From NCBI GenBank assembly GCA_026418905.1, contig JAOAAK010000005.1, positions 1 through 39,613 on the forward strand: a stretch of DNA of 39,613 nucleotides, written 5' to 3'. The position numbers and the translations under genes are program-made. Numbering within the stretch: position 1 is the stretch's first letter; every line of letters starts with the position of its first letter. The notes beneath the pieces are model-generated. The model was not told where the DNA came from and did no database searches. It saw nothing but the letters and a program-made list of their open reading frames with translations. Origin of the DNA: Bacteroidales bacterium. GTDB taxonomy: Bacteria; Bacteroidota; Bacteroidia; Bacteroidales; DTU049. Of the stretch, positions 1 to 8,349 are shown piece after piece.

Positions 1-2
1 AC

Positions 3-305
3 GTAACAGCCCATGCTGAAATGCTTGTTATTTCATCTGCACTATCCAATTACCAGCTAAAGAATCTCGAACAATGCACTTTGTATGTCACCCTTGAGCC
101 CTGCCCGATGTGCGCATCAGCTTTATACTGGGCAAAACTCGGCAGACTTGTGTATGCTGCACCAGACCCAAAAAGGGGATTTACCATTTATTCACCATCT
201 CTTTTACACCCTCAAACAACAGTTATATCAAATATTCTGTTATATGAAGCTTCTTCAATACTAAAAGATTTTTTTTTGAAGCTAAGAAAAAAAGAATTAA
301 AGTAA
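3..305 (+). CDS. tadA: tRNA-specific adenosine deaminase, C-terminal part (cut by window start)
   Basis: The frame is open from the first bases of the window, so the true start lies outside. The first visible residues are VTAHAEM, giving the HAE zinc-ligand and proton-shuttle motif of the cytidine/adenosine deaminase fold. The second zinc motif PCPMCASAL follows about 35 residues later. Two cysteines in a PCxxC arrangement with an upstream HAE are what TadA uses to deaminate A34 to inosine in tRNA-Arg(ACG). A short lysine-rich tail ends the protein. Guanine deaminase and other small deaminases share these motifs, so the TadA name rests on PCPMC-A spacing and size and is likely rather than certain. 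Confidence 0.85.
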   Translation, partial: VTAHAEMLVISSALSNYQLKNLEQCTLYVTLEPCPMCASALYWAKLGRLVYAAPDPKRGFTIYSPSLLHPQTTVISNILLYEASSILKDFFLKLRKKELK

Positions 306-311
306 AATTTA

Positions 312-319
312 TATTTTTG
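312..319 (+). promoter_or_regulatory. Putative -7 promoter box for the OmpA/PD40 gene
   Basis: TATTTTTG fits the Bacteroidota -7 consensus TAnnTTTG and ends 13 nt before the ATG at 333. No good TTTG -33 box is visible at the usual spacing, so the assignment is tentative. Confidence 0.45.
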
Positions 320-332
320 CAAAAAATAGTTC

Positions 333-2354
333 ATGAGGTTGTACGTTTTGTTTTTTTTAAGCTGTAGTTTTATCATAGGTTTTACGCAAGAAAATACAAG
401 TGAAAGTTATAGAAAGTTACTTGGTGACAAAAAGTACAGAAAAGAATACAATAAAGCTGAACTTTATTTTCTCGAAAAAAATTATTATGCTGCCCTAAAT
501 ATTTACAAAAAATGGGACTCCATATACCCTGGAATTCCTAATCTTAACTTCAAGATAGGTGCTTGTTATTTGAACATGCGTGGAACTGAAGTGCGCCGAA
601 AAGCTATACCCTACTTTGAAAAAGCTTATGTAAGTGTTACACGAGAATACCTTGGCGATTACAAAGAATATTACGCACCGCTCGAAACATATTTATATTT
701 GGGTGTTGCCTATTCCTTACGATATCAATTTTCTAAAGCTCTTGAAATGTATGATCGATATATAAAAAATATAGAAATCGATCCTGAAAGAGCCTATCTG
801 GTTGATTCTGTAAAGTTTTTGAAAGAAAAATGCTACAATGCCATTAAAATGATTAATAACCCAGTAAGCATCAAAATTGAGAATCTGACTACTATTAACA
901 CCTCATATCCTGAATACAGTGCCGTAATTTCAAGAGATGAAAAAACTCTTTACTTTACAAGCCGAAGAGAAGGATCGACCGGCAATAAAAAAGATGAAAC
1001 AGGACGATATTACGAAGACATTTATTTTTCCACAAAAGATGCTAACAACCAATGGATTTTACCTATTCATATTGGTGGAAAAATCAATACTCCCTTTCAT
1101 GAAGCTACCGTTTCCATATCATCTGACGGCAAAACATTGATCCTTTACAGAAGTGAGAAAGGTGATGGTAATTTATTTTTCAGTAAGCTACAACCAAATG
1201 GAGAATGGTCAAAACCTGAAAAATTTCCCGAACCCATTAACAGTCCGTATTGGGAAACACATGCATGTTTTAGTTCTGATATGAAAAAACTTTATTTTGT
1301 TTCTAATCGTCCTGGTGGGTATGGTGATCGCGATATTTGGGTTTCCGAATTTATTAACGGAAATTGGACAGAACCAGAAAATCTTGGACCCACTATAAAC
1401 ACCCCTTATGCTGAAGAATCTCCCTACCTTCTGATCGATGATAGAACCTTATACTTCTCTTCTCAAGGGCATGACAACATGGGTGGATTTGATATATTTG
1501 TTTCTACACTTACAGAAGATGGCTTTTGGACAACACCAGAAAATATTGGTTATCCCATCAACACCACTGATGATGACGTGTTCTATATACCCACACGAGA
1601 CGAAAGACATGCATTTTATTCTTCTGGAAAAGGATACGGCCTTGGAGATCTTGATATTTACTACATGACCATTATACAACCTAAACGTAAATTTGTAAAG
1701 CTTCAGGGAAGAATTGCTGATACACGAACTTACAAAGGAATCAAAGGTGATTTAATCTTTTATAATGCTTCCGACACCACAGAAATTCTTCTTTCTTCAT
1801 CTTCTAACGAAGAAGGAAACTATCAAGTCACCTTACTTCTAGGAAAAGATTATAAAATAAAAGTTACAGCTAAAGGATATCATACTTCGGAGGATTTTCT
1901 ATCTGTTGCCGAGGATGAAAAAAATACTCTTCTTATCAAAGACTTTTTCCTTCGGAAACAATTTCAACTAACTGACACCCAAAAGGTCACTGCTGATGAT
2001 TTTAATGTAGGAGAAAAATTTACTCTGCGAAATATTTATTACGATTTTAACAGTCATAAATTACGTAATGAATCTGTGGAAGAATTAAATAGACTTGTCA
2101 AACTCATGAAAGATGTACCCACGTTAAAAATTGAAATTTCGAGTCATACTGACAGCATAGGCGGTTATCAATACAACATGAAACTTTCTCAGCGAAGAGC
2201 AGAAGAAGTTGTCAAGTACCTTATCTCAGCCGGAATCGATAAAAGCAGACTGGTAGCAAAAGGATATGGTTATACTCAACCAATAGCATCAAATCGAACC
2301 GACGAGGGTCGTCAGTTAAATCGCAGAACCGAATTTAAAATTTTAGCAAAATAA
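333..2354 (+). CDS. OmpA-family outer-membrane-associated protein with TPR, PD40 propeller, regulatory domain and OmpA_C (PorE-like)
   Basis: 673 residues. A hydrophobic signal of about 18 residues is followed by a TPR-like helical region (about 35-180). Next come five PD40 repeats (about 188-450), each with an [F/Y]SS-D-K-LYF[V/T]S type core. A carboxypeptidase-regulatory-like domain follows (about 455-545, near KLQGRIADT) and then a C-terminal OmpA_C domain (about 560-673). The OmpA_C domain shows HTDSIGG, LSQRRAEEV and NRRTEF, the peptidoglycan-binding signature with its Asp and Arg. This order and total length match PorE of the type IX secretion system of Porphyromonas gingivalis, but Bacteroidota carry several paralogues of this layout, so I give no symbol. 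Cys11 lies in FLSC; whether it is lipidated is unclear, because the signal before it would be unusually short. The S46 peptidase gene starts 11 nt downstream. The T9SS cargo protein at 33 kb fits the same secretion theme. Confidence 0.88.
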   Translation: MRLYVLFFLSCSFIIGFTQENTSESYRKLLGDKKYRKEYNKAELYFLEKNYYAALNIYKKWDSIYPGIPNLNFKIGACYLNMRGTEVRRKAIPYFEKAYVSVTREYLGDYKEYYAPLETYLYLGVAYSLRYQFSKALEMYDRYIKNIEIDPERAYLVDSVKFLKEKCYNAIKMINNPVSIKIENLTTINTSYPEYSAVISRDEKTLYFTSRREGSTGNKKDETGRYYEDIYFSTKDANNQWILPIHIGGKINTPFHEATVSISSDGKTLILYRSEKGDGNLFFSKLQPNGEWSKPEKFPEPINSPYWETHACFSSDMKKLYFVSNRPGGYGDRDIWVSEFINGNWTEPENLGPTINTPYAEESPYLLIDDRTLYFSSQGHDNMGGFDIFVSTLTEDGFWTTPENIGYPINTTDDDVFYIPTRDERHAFYSSGKGYGLGDLDIYYMTIIQPKRKFVKLQGRIADTRTYKGIKGDLIFYNASDTTEILLSSSSNEEGNYQVTLLLGKDYKIKVTAKGYHTSEDFLSVAEDEKNTLLIKDFFLRKQFQLTDTQKVTADDFNVGEKFTLRNIYYDFNSHKLRNESVEELNRLVKLMKDVPTLKIEISSHTDSIGGYQYNMKLSQRRAEEVVKYLISAGIDKSRLVAKGYGYTQPIASNRTDEGRQLNRRTEFKILAK

Positions 2355-2365
2355 AAAAACATCAT

Positions 2366-4546
2366 ATGAAAAGGTTTCTTCTGTTTTTTGTAGGCATTCT
2401 CTTTTCGGCAGGCATTGTATTAGCCGACGAAGGCATGTGGTTGCCTTTTTTAATTAAAAGGCTAAACTATGTAGACATGCAAAAAGCTGGTCTACAGTTA
2501 ACCCCTGAAGAAATTTATTCCATTAATCATTCAAGCTTAAAAGATGCCATTGTATCCATTAATGATGGTATGTGCACTGGGTTTATTGTATCTAAGGAAG
2601 GTCTTATGATGACCAATCATCATTGTATACTGCAATATATCACAGATAATTCAATAAAATACAATACAGATTACGTTCAGAATGGATTCTGGGCCTTCGA
2701 CAAAAAGCAGGAACTTTACAATCCTAACTTAAAGGTCACTTTTCTTGTAAAAGTTGATGATGTAACAAGCAAAATTCTTTCCCAATTAAGCGAAACCATG
2801 TCTCCTACTGATAGGGAAAACAAAATAAAAGAATTATCAGTCAAATTAGTTGAAGAAGCAACTAAAGGAACTCATTACTGGGGGGAGGTTAAAAGCTTTT
2901 TTAAAGGAAATGAATATTATCTTTTCATTTATGAAACATTCAGAGATGTTCGTCTAGTAGGGGCTCCTCCTATGGCTATTGGCAATTTCGGTGCCGACAC
3001 TGACAATTGGATGTGGCCAAGACATACGGGTGACTTTGCTTTTCTTCGCATTTACATGAGTCCTGATGGAAAACCTGCTCCTTACGACAAAAGAAAAAAC
3101 ATACCATATATACCCAAACATTATTTGCCTATCTCAATCAAAGGATATCAAGAAGGTGACTTTGCAATGGTTCTAGGTTATCCTGGAACAACTGACCGAT
3201 TTGCAGTTTCATCTGCTATCAACTTAGCAACTCAAGTCATCAACCCATCTATTGTAAAAATCAGAGATGCAAAACTAAAAATAATGGATGAAGCCATGAA
3301 AAATGATCCTGCTATTGAACTCATGTATCGTTCTAAATACAACAAAGCATCCAATTATTGGAAGTATTACATTGGTCAAACAGAAATTCTCCAACGAATC
3401 AAAGCCGAAGACAAAAAACGAGCTTTTGAATCTGAACTTACCAAATGGATCGAAGCTAATCCTCAAAGAAAGCGGCTATACGGAAACGTCATTTCTCAAT
3501 TAAAGGCTACTTATGAAGAAATAACAAATTTCAGAAAAGCTCTGATTTACTATAGAGAGGTTGTTTTTCGTGGTCCTGAAATTATAGCTTTTGCTAATCG
3601 CTTCGATTCTTTATACTTTTTACTTAAGGATACTAAACTTCCACCTGATCAGCAGAATGCTAAAATTGCCGACTTGACAACCAAGTTGAAATATCATGCA
3701 TCCAACTATTTTTTCAACAGTTATAGTGTTGATCTTGACAAAAAAATATTTGTAGCTCTTTTCAGAATTATGAAAGATGATTTGCCTTCTCAATTTTATC
3801 CATCTTTTTTCAAGGATGTCGAAAGCAAATACAAAGACAACTTCCAGAACTATGCAAATAGTATCTTCGAAAGGTCGTTTCTCCCATACAAAGACAAAGT
3901 ATATGAATATCTCCGTCAACCTGACTTAAAAACACTGGAAAAAGATCCTATTTTTGAACTTATGCAATCTGTCTATCAGAAAAACGACGAAATTAAAAAA
4001 CAAGCCGATGTTATTGAAGCTAAGTTATCTTCCATCGAGCAAATATACATGAAAGCATTACTTGAATATTTTGAAGGTAAAAAAACCCTTTATCCAGATG
4101 CCAATAGCACATTGCGTTTAACTTATGGTAAAGTTGCACGCTATACGCCAACCGATGGAACCGAACAACCCTATTTTACAACCCTTGATGAGCTTATTGC
4201 CAAAGAAAATCCTGATATTCCTGATTATGTCGTTCCTCTTAAACTCAAAGATCTTTACACGAAAAAAGATTTTGGAAATTATCTCGATAAAGATGGCAAA
4301 ATGCATGTTTGTATTTTGACAGATTGTGATGTAACAGGTGGAAATTCTGGTGCTCCACTTCTTAATGGTAAAGGAGAAGTTATTGGCATTGTATTCGATA
4401 TTAATTGGGAAGCAACAGCTTCAAGTCTGTTTTATGTTCCCGAACAAACAAGAACAATCTCCACTGATATACGATATGTTTTGTTCATTCTCGAAAAATT
4501 TGCTGAAGCAACCAATATTTTACAAGAATTAGAGATAAGAAAATAA
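2366..4546 (+). CDS. S46 family serine dipeptidyl-peptidase (DPP7/DPP11-like), exported
   Basis: 726 residues, the normal length for S46. A signal peptide (about 1-20) is followed by DEGMWLP, the family's mature N-terminus. The catalytic His lies in MTNHHC (83-87). The likely catalytic Asp is in PRHTGDF (about residue 223), and the nucleophile is Ser661 in GGNSGAP. These enzymes act in the periplasm and release dipeptides from peptide N-termini, feeding asaccharolytic metabolism. The residue 18 after the nucleophile, in the FD-x-NWE motif, sets P1 specificity in the family: Gly in DPP7, which prefers hydrophobic residues, and Arg in DPP11, which prefers Asp/Glu. Here it is Ile679, so neither label fits. 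The start ATG is 11 nt after the upstream stop, suggesting co-transcription. Confidence 0.93.
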   Translation: MKRFLLFFVGILFSAGIVLADEGMWLPFLIKRLNYVDMQKAGLQLTPEEIYSINHSSLKDAIVSINDGMCTGFIVSKEGLMMTNHHCILQYITDNSIKYNTDYVQNGFWAFDKKQELYNPNLKVTFLVKVDDVTSKILSQLSETMSPTDRENKIKELSVKLVEEATKGTHYWGEVKSFFKGNEYYLFIYETFRDVRLVGAPPMAIGNFGADTDNWMWPRHTGDFAFLRIYMSPDGKPAPYDKRKNIPYIPKHYLPISIKGYQEGDFAMVLGYPGTTDRFAVSSAINLATQVINPSIVKIRDAKLKIMDEAMKNDPAIELMYRSKYNKASNYWKYYIGQTEILQRIKAEDKKRAFESELTKWIEANPQRKRLYGNVISQLKATYEEITNFRKALIYYREVVFRGPEIIAFANRFDSLYFLLKDTKLPPDQQNAKIADLTTKLKYHASNYFFNSYSVDLDKKIFVALFRIMKDDLPSQFYPSFFKDVESKYKDNFQNYANSIFERSFLPYKDKVYEYLRQPDLKTLEKDPIFELMQSVYQKNDEIKKQADVIEAKLSSIEQIYMKALLEYFEGKKTLYPDANSTLRLTYGKVARYTPTDGTEQPYFTTLDELIAKENPDIPDYVVPLKLKDLYTKKDFGNYLDKDGKMHVCILTDCDVTGGNSGAPLLNGKGEVIGIVFDINWEATASSLFYVPEQTRTISTDIRYVLFILEKFAEATNILQELEIRK

Positions 4547-4584
4547 AGAACTTTGGATTTAGTAACATTTCTTCTTTAGGACAG

Positions 4585-5103
4585 TTAATTTTCGTCATAC
4601 CACGAAGCGTAAAGAGAGTAGTTACGAGCTATACGTTCTATTTCTCGAACATGATCCTCAGGAGATAAATTACTAATTTTTTGCGCAGGTACACCTCCGT
4701 AAACTGTTCCTGAAGGAATATGCTTTCCTTTTGTCACAACAGCTCCTGCTGCTATAATACAATTGTCTTCTATGACAACATCATCCATAATAATAGCTCC
4801 CATACCAATCAGAACGTTATTACCTATTCTGCAACCGTGGACAATAGCACCATGACCTATGGAAACATTATTACCAATGTAAAGAGGACTTTTTTGATAA
4901 GTGGCGTGTAGAATAGCGTTATCCTGTATGTTAACATAATTTCCTATCCTAATTTCATGAACATCTCCTCGTACAATAGCACCAAACCAAACCGTACATC
5001 CTTCCCCCATAATCACATCGCCTACTATAGTAGCATTCTCGGCAAACCAACAATTGTTTCCCCATTGTGGTTTTTTACCATTAATTTCTCTGATGATGGC
5101 CAT
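4585..5103 (-). CDS. Gamma-carbonic-anhydrase-like hexapeptide-repeat protein (YrdA/PaaY family)
   Basis: 172 residues made of left-handed beta-helix hexapeptide repeats with the usual C-terminal helix. Three His residues stand where the gamma-class carbonic anhydrases bind zinc: His66 (ILHAT), and His84 and His89 (GHGAIVHG). The motif IVRGD (about 43-47) that precedes the active site is also present. Family members without proven carbonic anhydrase activity are common, so metal binding is supported but the reaction is not. The gene follows pruA on the same strand with only 12 nt between, and a TAATTTTG box overlaps the end of pruA, so it may be read both from the pruA transcript and from its own promoter. 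Confidence 0.88.
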   Translation of the reverse strand: MAIIREINGKKPQWGNNCWFAENATIVGDVIMGEGCTVWFGAIVRGDVHEIRIGNYVNIQDNAILHATYQKSPLYIGNNVSIGHGAIVHGCRIGNNVLIGMGAIIMDDVVIEDNCIIAAGAVVTKGKHIPSGTVYGGVPAQKISNLSPEDHVREIERIARNYSLYASWYDEN

Positions 5104-5110
5104 TTTTTTC

Positions 5111-5118
5111 CAAAATTA
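5111..5118 (-). promoter_or_regulatory. Putative -7 box for the gamma-carbonic-anhydrase-like gene
   Basis: On the minus strand the sequence reads TAATTTTG, an exact TAnnTTTG match, ending 7 nt before the ATG at 5103. It overlaps the stop codon of pruA. A start site at the usual distance would lie almost at the ATG. Confidence 0.4.
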
Positions 5119-6741
5119 ATCTAGATAAGGATACTTATAATTGGTTGGAGGTAAAAAATTTTCTTTGATGGTTCGAGGAGACGTCCAACGTAAAAGGTTC
5201 AAGTATCCACCAGCTTTATCGTTGGTACCTGATTTGCGAGCACCACCAAAAGGTTGCATGCCTACGACCGCTCCTGTAGGTTTATCATTGTAGTAAATGT
5301 TTCCAGCCGCAAAACGCAAAACCCTGCAAGCTTCAATCCATGCTTTACGATCTTGTGAAATAATCGAACCAGTCAAACCGTAAGGTGAAGTTCGATCTAC
5401 TAATTGTAACATATCACTCCATTCACTATCTTTATACACATAAATGGAAAGAACGGGTCCAAAAATTTCTTCTTGCATAGTCTTAAAATAGGGATCAAAT
5501 ACTTGTATGACTGTTGGTTCAATATAATAACCAACAGAACTGTCGCCACCACCTCCCCAGATGATTTGAGCATTCGTTGAACTTTTAGCATAATCAATAT
5601 ACCTCATAATACGATCAAAAGCCTGTTGATCTATAACAGCATTGACAAAATTATTTGGATCGCTTACGTCTCCTATTTTTATTTCGGAAAGAACTTGAAG
5701 CATTTGGTGCCTAATACGCCCCCATAAACTTTCTGGAATGTATGCTCTAGATGCTGCCGAACATTTTTGTCCTTGATACTCGAAAGCTCCTCGAATAAGA
5801 GCTGTAACCACAGTATCCACATCTGCTGATGGATGAACTACCACAAAGTCTTTTCCTCCTGTTTCGCCCACCAATCTAGGATAAGACTTATAATCCTCTA
5901 AGTAATTTGCAACAGTTTTCCATATTTGGTTGAACGTGGTAGTACTTCCAGTAAAATGAACCCCACCTAAATCAGGATGAGATAAAACGATGTCGCCAAT
6001 GGTTGAACCATTTCCAGGAATAAAATTCACCACACCAGGTGGTAGACCCGCTTCTTCATATATTTGCATCAAAAAATAATTACTTAAAACTGCTGTGCTC
6101 GCAGGTTTCCAAACAATAGTGTTTCCCATTAAAGCAGGAGCTAAAGCTAAATTAAGCGCTATGGCTGTAAAATTAAATGGGCTAATAGCAAAAATAAACC
6201 CTTCCAATGGTCTGTATTCCATTCGATTCAGGGCTGAATAATCTGAAAATGGTTGTTTTTCATAAAGTTGAGAAAGAAAATAAGAATTGAACCGAAGGTA
6301 ATCTATAGATTCACAAGCAGCATCAATTTCAGCTTGCATAATGTTTTTACCCTGGCCAAGCATGGTAAGAGCATTGATATCGTAACGATACTTTTTGGAT
6401 AATAATTCTGCAATTTTCAAATAAATAGACACACGTTCCACCCATGAAAGAGTCATCCATTCTTCTTTTGCCTGACGGGCAGCATCAATTGCCATATTAA
6501 TTTCTTTTTCACCAGCTTGATGGTATACGGCAAGAATTTCTTGATGATTGTTTGGATTAATTAGTTGTTTTGTTTTTCCAGTATAAATTCTTTTGCCTCC
6601 AATGATCAGTGGAATTTCAAGTTTTCTCTGACGCCAAGCATTAAAAGTTTCCATAATTTGTACAAAATCATGGGATTCTTTTTCATAATACTTGACAGGT
6701 TCGTTTCGTGGCTCTATTAATCGATACAATGCGTTGTTCAT
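5116..6741 (-). CDS. pruA: L-glutamate gamma-semialdehyde (1-pyrroline-5-carboxylate) dehydrogenase
   Basis: 541 residues, the size of the stand-alone P5C dehydrogenase found in Bacteroidota and eukaryotes. It oxidises glutamate semialdehyde to glutamate with NAD+, the second step of proline (and arginine/ornithine) breakdown. The aldehyde dehydrogenase motifs are intact: the catalytic Cys in GQKCSAASRAYIP (about residue 326), the general base Glu in VGETGGKDF (about 290), the cofactor loop HFTGSTTTF, and the C-terminal PFGGARKSGTNDK that is typical of P5C dehydrogenases. There is no proline dehydrogenase gene next to it, so it is probably not a fused PutA pathway here. A TAATTTTA box (6752-6759, minus strand) lies 10 nt before the ATG and could be its promoter. 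The gamma-carbonic-anhydrase-like gene follows directly. Confidence 0.94.
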   Translation of the reverse strand: MNNALYRLIEPRNEPVKYYEKESHDFVQIMETFNAWRQRKLEIPLIIGGKRIYTGKTKQLINPNNHQEILAVYHQAGEKEINMAIDAARQAKEEWMTLSWVERVSIYLKIAELLSKKYRYDINALTMLGQGKNIMQAEIDAACESIDYLRFNSYFLSQLYEKQPFSDYSALNRMEYRPLEGFIFAISPFNFTAIALNLALAPALMGNTIVWKPASTAVLSNYFLMQIYEEAGLPPGVVNFIPGNGSTIGDIVLSHPDLGGVHFTGSTTTFNQIWKTVANYLEDYKSYPRLVGETGGKDFVVVHPSADVDTVVTALIRGAFEYQGQKCSAASRAYIPESLWGRIRHQMLQVLSEIKIGDVSDPNNFVNAVIDQQAFDRIMRYIDYAKSSTNAQIIWGGGGDSSVGYYIEPTVIQVFDPYFKTMQEEIFGPVLSIYVYKDSEWSDMLQLVDRTSPYGLTGSIISQDRKAWIEACRVLRFAAGNIYYNDKPTGAVVGMQPFGGARKSGTNDKAGGYLNLLRWTSPRTIKENFLPPTNYKYPYLD

Positions 6742-6825
6742 ATTTTTTTCATAAAATTAATTTATAGGAGTTGTGATTAAAATAAATGTGTTCAAAATCA
6801 TTCATCATCATAAGCAGTAAAGATG

Positions 6826-6833
6826 TAATTTTG
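6826..6833 (+). promoter_or_regulatory. Putative -7 box for the ruvX-mqnA run
   Basis: TAATTTTG matches TAnnTTTG exactly and ends 6 nt before the ruvX ATG at 6840. It is the only good promoter candidate in the divergent pruA/ruvX gap and implies a leaderless or nearly leaderless message. No clear -33 TTTG is seen. Confidence 0.45.
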
Positions 6834-6839
6834 CTATGC

Positions 6840-7259
6840 ATGGGAAAGATAGTAGGAATTGATTTTGGTTTAAAAAGAACAGGTCTGGCAGTTTCGGACA
6901 ATAGTGAAACTATAGCTTTTCCATTGATTGCTTTGCCCACCCATGAAGTTGAAAAATTTTTATTGGACTACATTCCTAGAGAAAATGTTAAATTGCTGGT
7001 TGTCGGAAAATCCCTACAATCCAACGGAACCACCTCAAACATTGAGAAATATACAATGGCTTTCATTAATAGGCTAAAAAAATTGTTTCCCTCACTAACG
7101 ATCGAACGCTTTGACGAACGATTTACATCTCAGATAGCTCAACGTAGTTTAATTATGGGAAATTACAAAAAAAAGGACAGGCGAGACAAGAAAAACGTTG
7201 ATTTAATGAGTGCTACCATTATATTGCAAGATTATTTAGATACAAAAAAAAGAATATGA
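6840..7259 (+). CDS. ruvX: RuvX/YqgF family RNase H-fold protein (putative pre-16S rRNA nuclease)
   Basis: 139 residues from the ATG at 6840, which places the family's N-terminal GKIVGIDFGLKRTGLAV directly after Met. An in-frame ATG 54 nt upstream would add residues with no family counterpart and would include the promoter box, so I reject it. The RNase H-fold Asp is in GIDFG. VGKSLQSNGT and DERFTSQIAQ match the conserved RuvX/YqgF segments, and the third acidic site falls in KNVDLMSATIILQDYL. Family members trim the 5' end of 16S rRNA. The stop overlaps the def start by 4 nt (ATGA), so translation is probably coupled. Confidence 0.9.
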   Translation: MGKIVGIDFGLKRTGLAVSDNSETIAFPLIALPTHEVEKFLLDYIPRENVKLLVVGKSLQSNGTTSNIEKYTMAFINRLKKLFPSLTIERFDERFTSQIAQRSLIMGNYKKKDRRDKKNVDLMSATIILQDYLDTKKRI

Positions 7260-7813
7260 TCTTACCTATCGTAGCTTATGGTCATCCTGATCTCCGAAAA
7301 AAGTCTTCCGAAGTTTCATGGAACGAACCATGGCTAAAAACCTTTATTAATGACTTGTGGGAAACCATGTATGCCATCGATGGGGTAGGCCTCGCTGCTC
7401 CTCAAGTTCATAAAAACATTCGAGTTTTTGTGATCGACACGTCTTATTTTGTAGGAAAGTATCCAGAAGCTGGCTATAGAGGAATTTTTATCAATCCTTT
7501 TTTGATTGAAACTTGGGGTGAAGAATGGTATCACAGCGAAGGCTGTTTGAGCATTCCTGGTATTTACGAAGATGTTGCTAGAAAAAAATTCATACGTATC
7601 CGATTTCAAAACGAATCAGGTGAAACCAAAGAGGAAATTTTTGAAGGCATTGTCGCAAGAGTCATTTTGCATGAATACGACCATCTTGAAGGAATTTTGT
7701 TTACCGATAGACTTACACCTTTAAGGAAACTTCTTATAAAAAACAAACTTAACGACATCGCTAAAGGTAAAGTCAACGTTTCCTATAAAATGATTTTTGC
7801 CACTCAAAAATAA
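7256..7813 (+). CDS. def: Peptide deformylase
   Basis: 185 residues. All three deformylase motifs are present: GVGLAAPQV (about 40-48), EGCLSIPG with the metal-binding Cys (about 95-102), and HEYDHLEG, the HExxH metal-binding helix (about 138-145). The enzyme removes the formyl group from nascent N-terminal methionine in the cytoplasm. The ATG overlaps the ruvX stop, and the gene belongs to the same tight run. The length and motif order are ordinary for the Bacteroidota form. Confidence 0.96.
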   Translation: MILPIVAYGHPDLRKKSSEVSWNEPWLKTFINDLWETMYAIDGVGLAAPQVHKNIRVFVIDTSYFVGKYPEAGYRGIFINPFLIETWGEEWYHSEGCLSIPGIYEDVARKKFIRIRFQNESGETKEEIFEGIVARVILHEYDHLEGILFTDRLTPLRKLLIKNKLNDIAKGKVNVSYKMIFATQK

Positions 7814-7818
7814 AAAAC

Positions 7819-8349
7819 ATGAAAAAGCTTTCCTTGCTATTTGTTTCGACAGTCATGTTTTTCATATCATGCACAGAAAATAGATCCGACTTGTTGCAGA
7901 AAATTAACTCCAACGAAACACTGATCCGTCAGAAATTCAAGGAAAATATTGTGGATTCTACTCTGATGAAGCAATTGGTTAATCAATATCAAACTTATGT
8001 TGATCGATATCCTGAAGATAGTCTTTCACCTCAATTTCTATACAATGCATCTCGTTTGTTAGTTGTTCTTAAGCAACCTATGAGTGCAGTGGAGTTACTT
8101 AAAAAATTTGAAAAAAAGTACTCTTCTCATGTACTATTGCCAGAAGTTCTTTTTTTCAGAGGCTTTGTAGAAGAAAACGAATTGCGAGACTTTCAAGCGG
8201 CAAAACAATCTTACATAAAATTTTTACATAAGTTTCCAAACCATATGTATGCAGAACAAGTTCGTTTAGCTTTACAATATCTTGGCGTTGATCCACAAAA
8301 AATTATAGAACAATTCAATTCGTCGGGCTACAATAAACCTATTCCATGA
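7819..8349 (+). CDS. TPR-containing lipoprotein (BamD/YbgF-like outline)
   Basis: 176 residues. The N-terminus MKKLSLLFVSTVMFFISC ends in a lipobox Cys (residue 18), so it is likely a periplasm-facing lipoprotein. The rest is helical, with TPR-type pairs such as LSPQFLYNASRLLVVLKQP and FQAAKQSYIKFLHKFPNH. The phrase F-x-KFPNHMYAEQVRLALQYL resembles the repeats of outer-membrane assembly and cell-division TPR proteins. It is too short for a canonical BamD (about 240-280 residues), so I do not give that name. It lies 5 nt after def and overlaps aroB by 4 nt (ATGA). Confidence 0.75.
   Translation: MKKLSLLFVSTVMFFISCTENRSDLLQKINSNETLIRQKFKENIVDSTLMKQLVNQYQTYVDRYPEDSLSPQFLYNASRLLVVLKQPMSAVELLKKFEKKYSSHVLLPEVLFFRGFVEENELRDFQAAKQSYIKFLHKFPNHMYAEQVRLALQYLGVDPQKIIEQFNSSGYNKPIP

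Noticed and set aside
1449-1679. ORF antisense to the OmpA/PD40 gene
   Set aside because: Shadow frame of a well-supported gene; no motif of its own.
4547-4584. Terminator between the convergent S46 and carbonic-anhydrase-like genes
   Set aside because: Only a weak AAAGAA/TTCTTT pair with a long loop; no GC-rich stem.
6786-6839. In-frame upstream ATG for ruvX adding 18 residues
   Set aside because: The added residues have no family counterpart, the RuvX N-terminus starts at 6840, and the TAATTTTG promoter box lies inside the added part.
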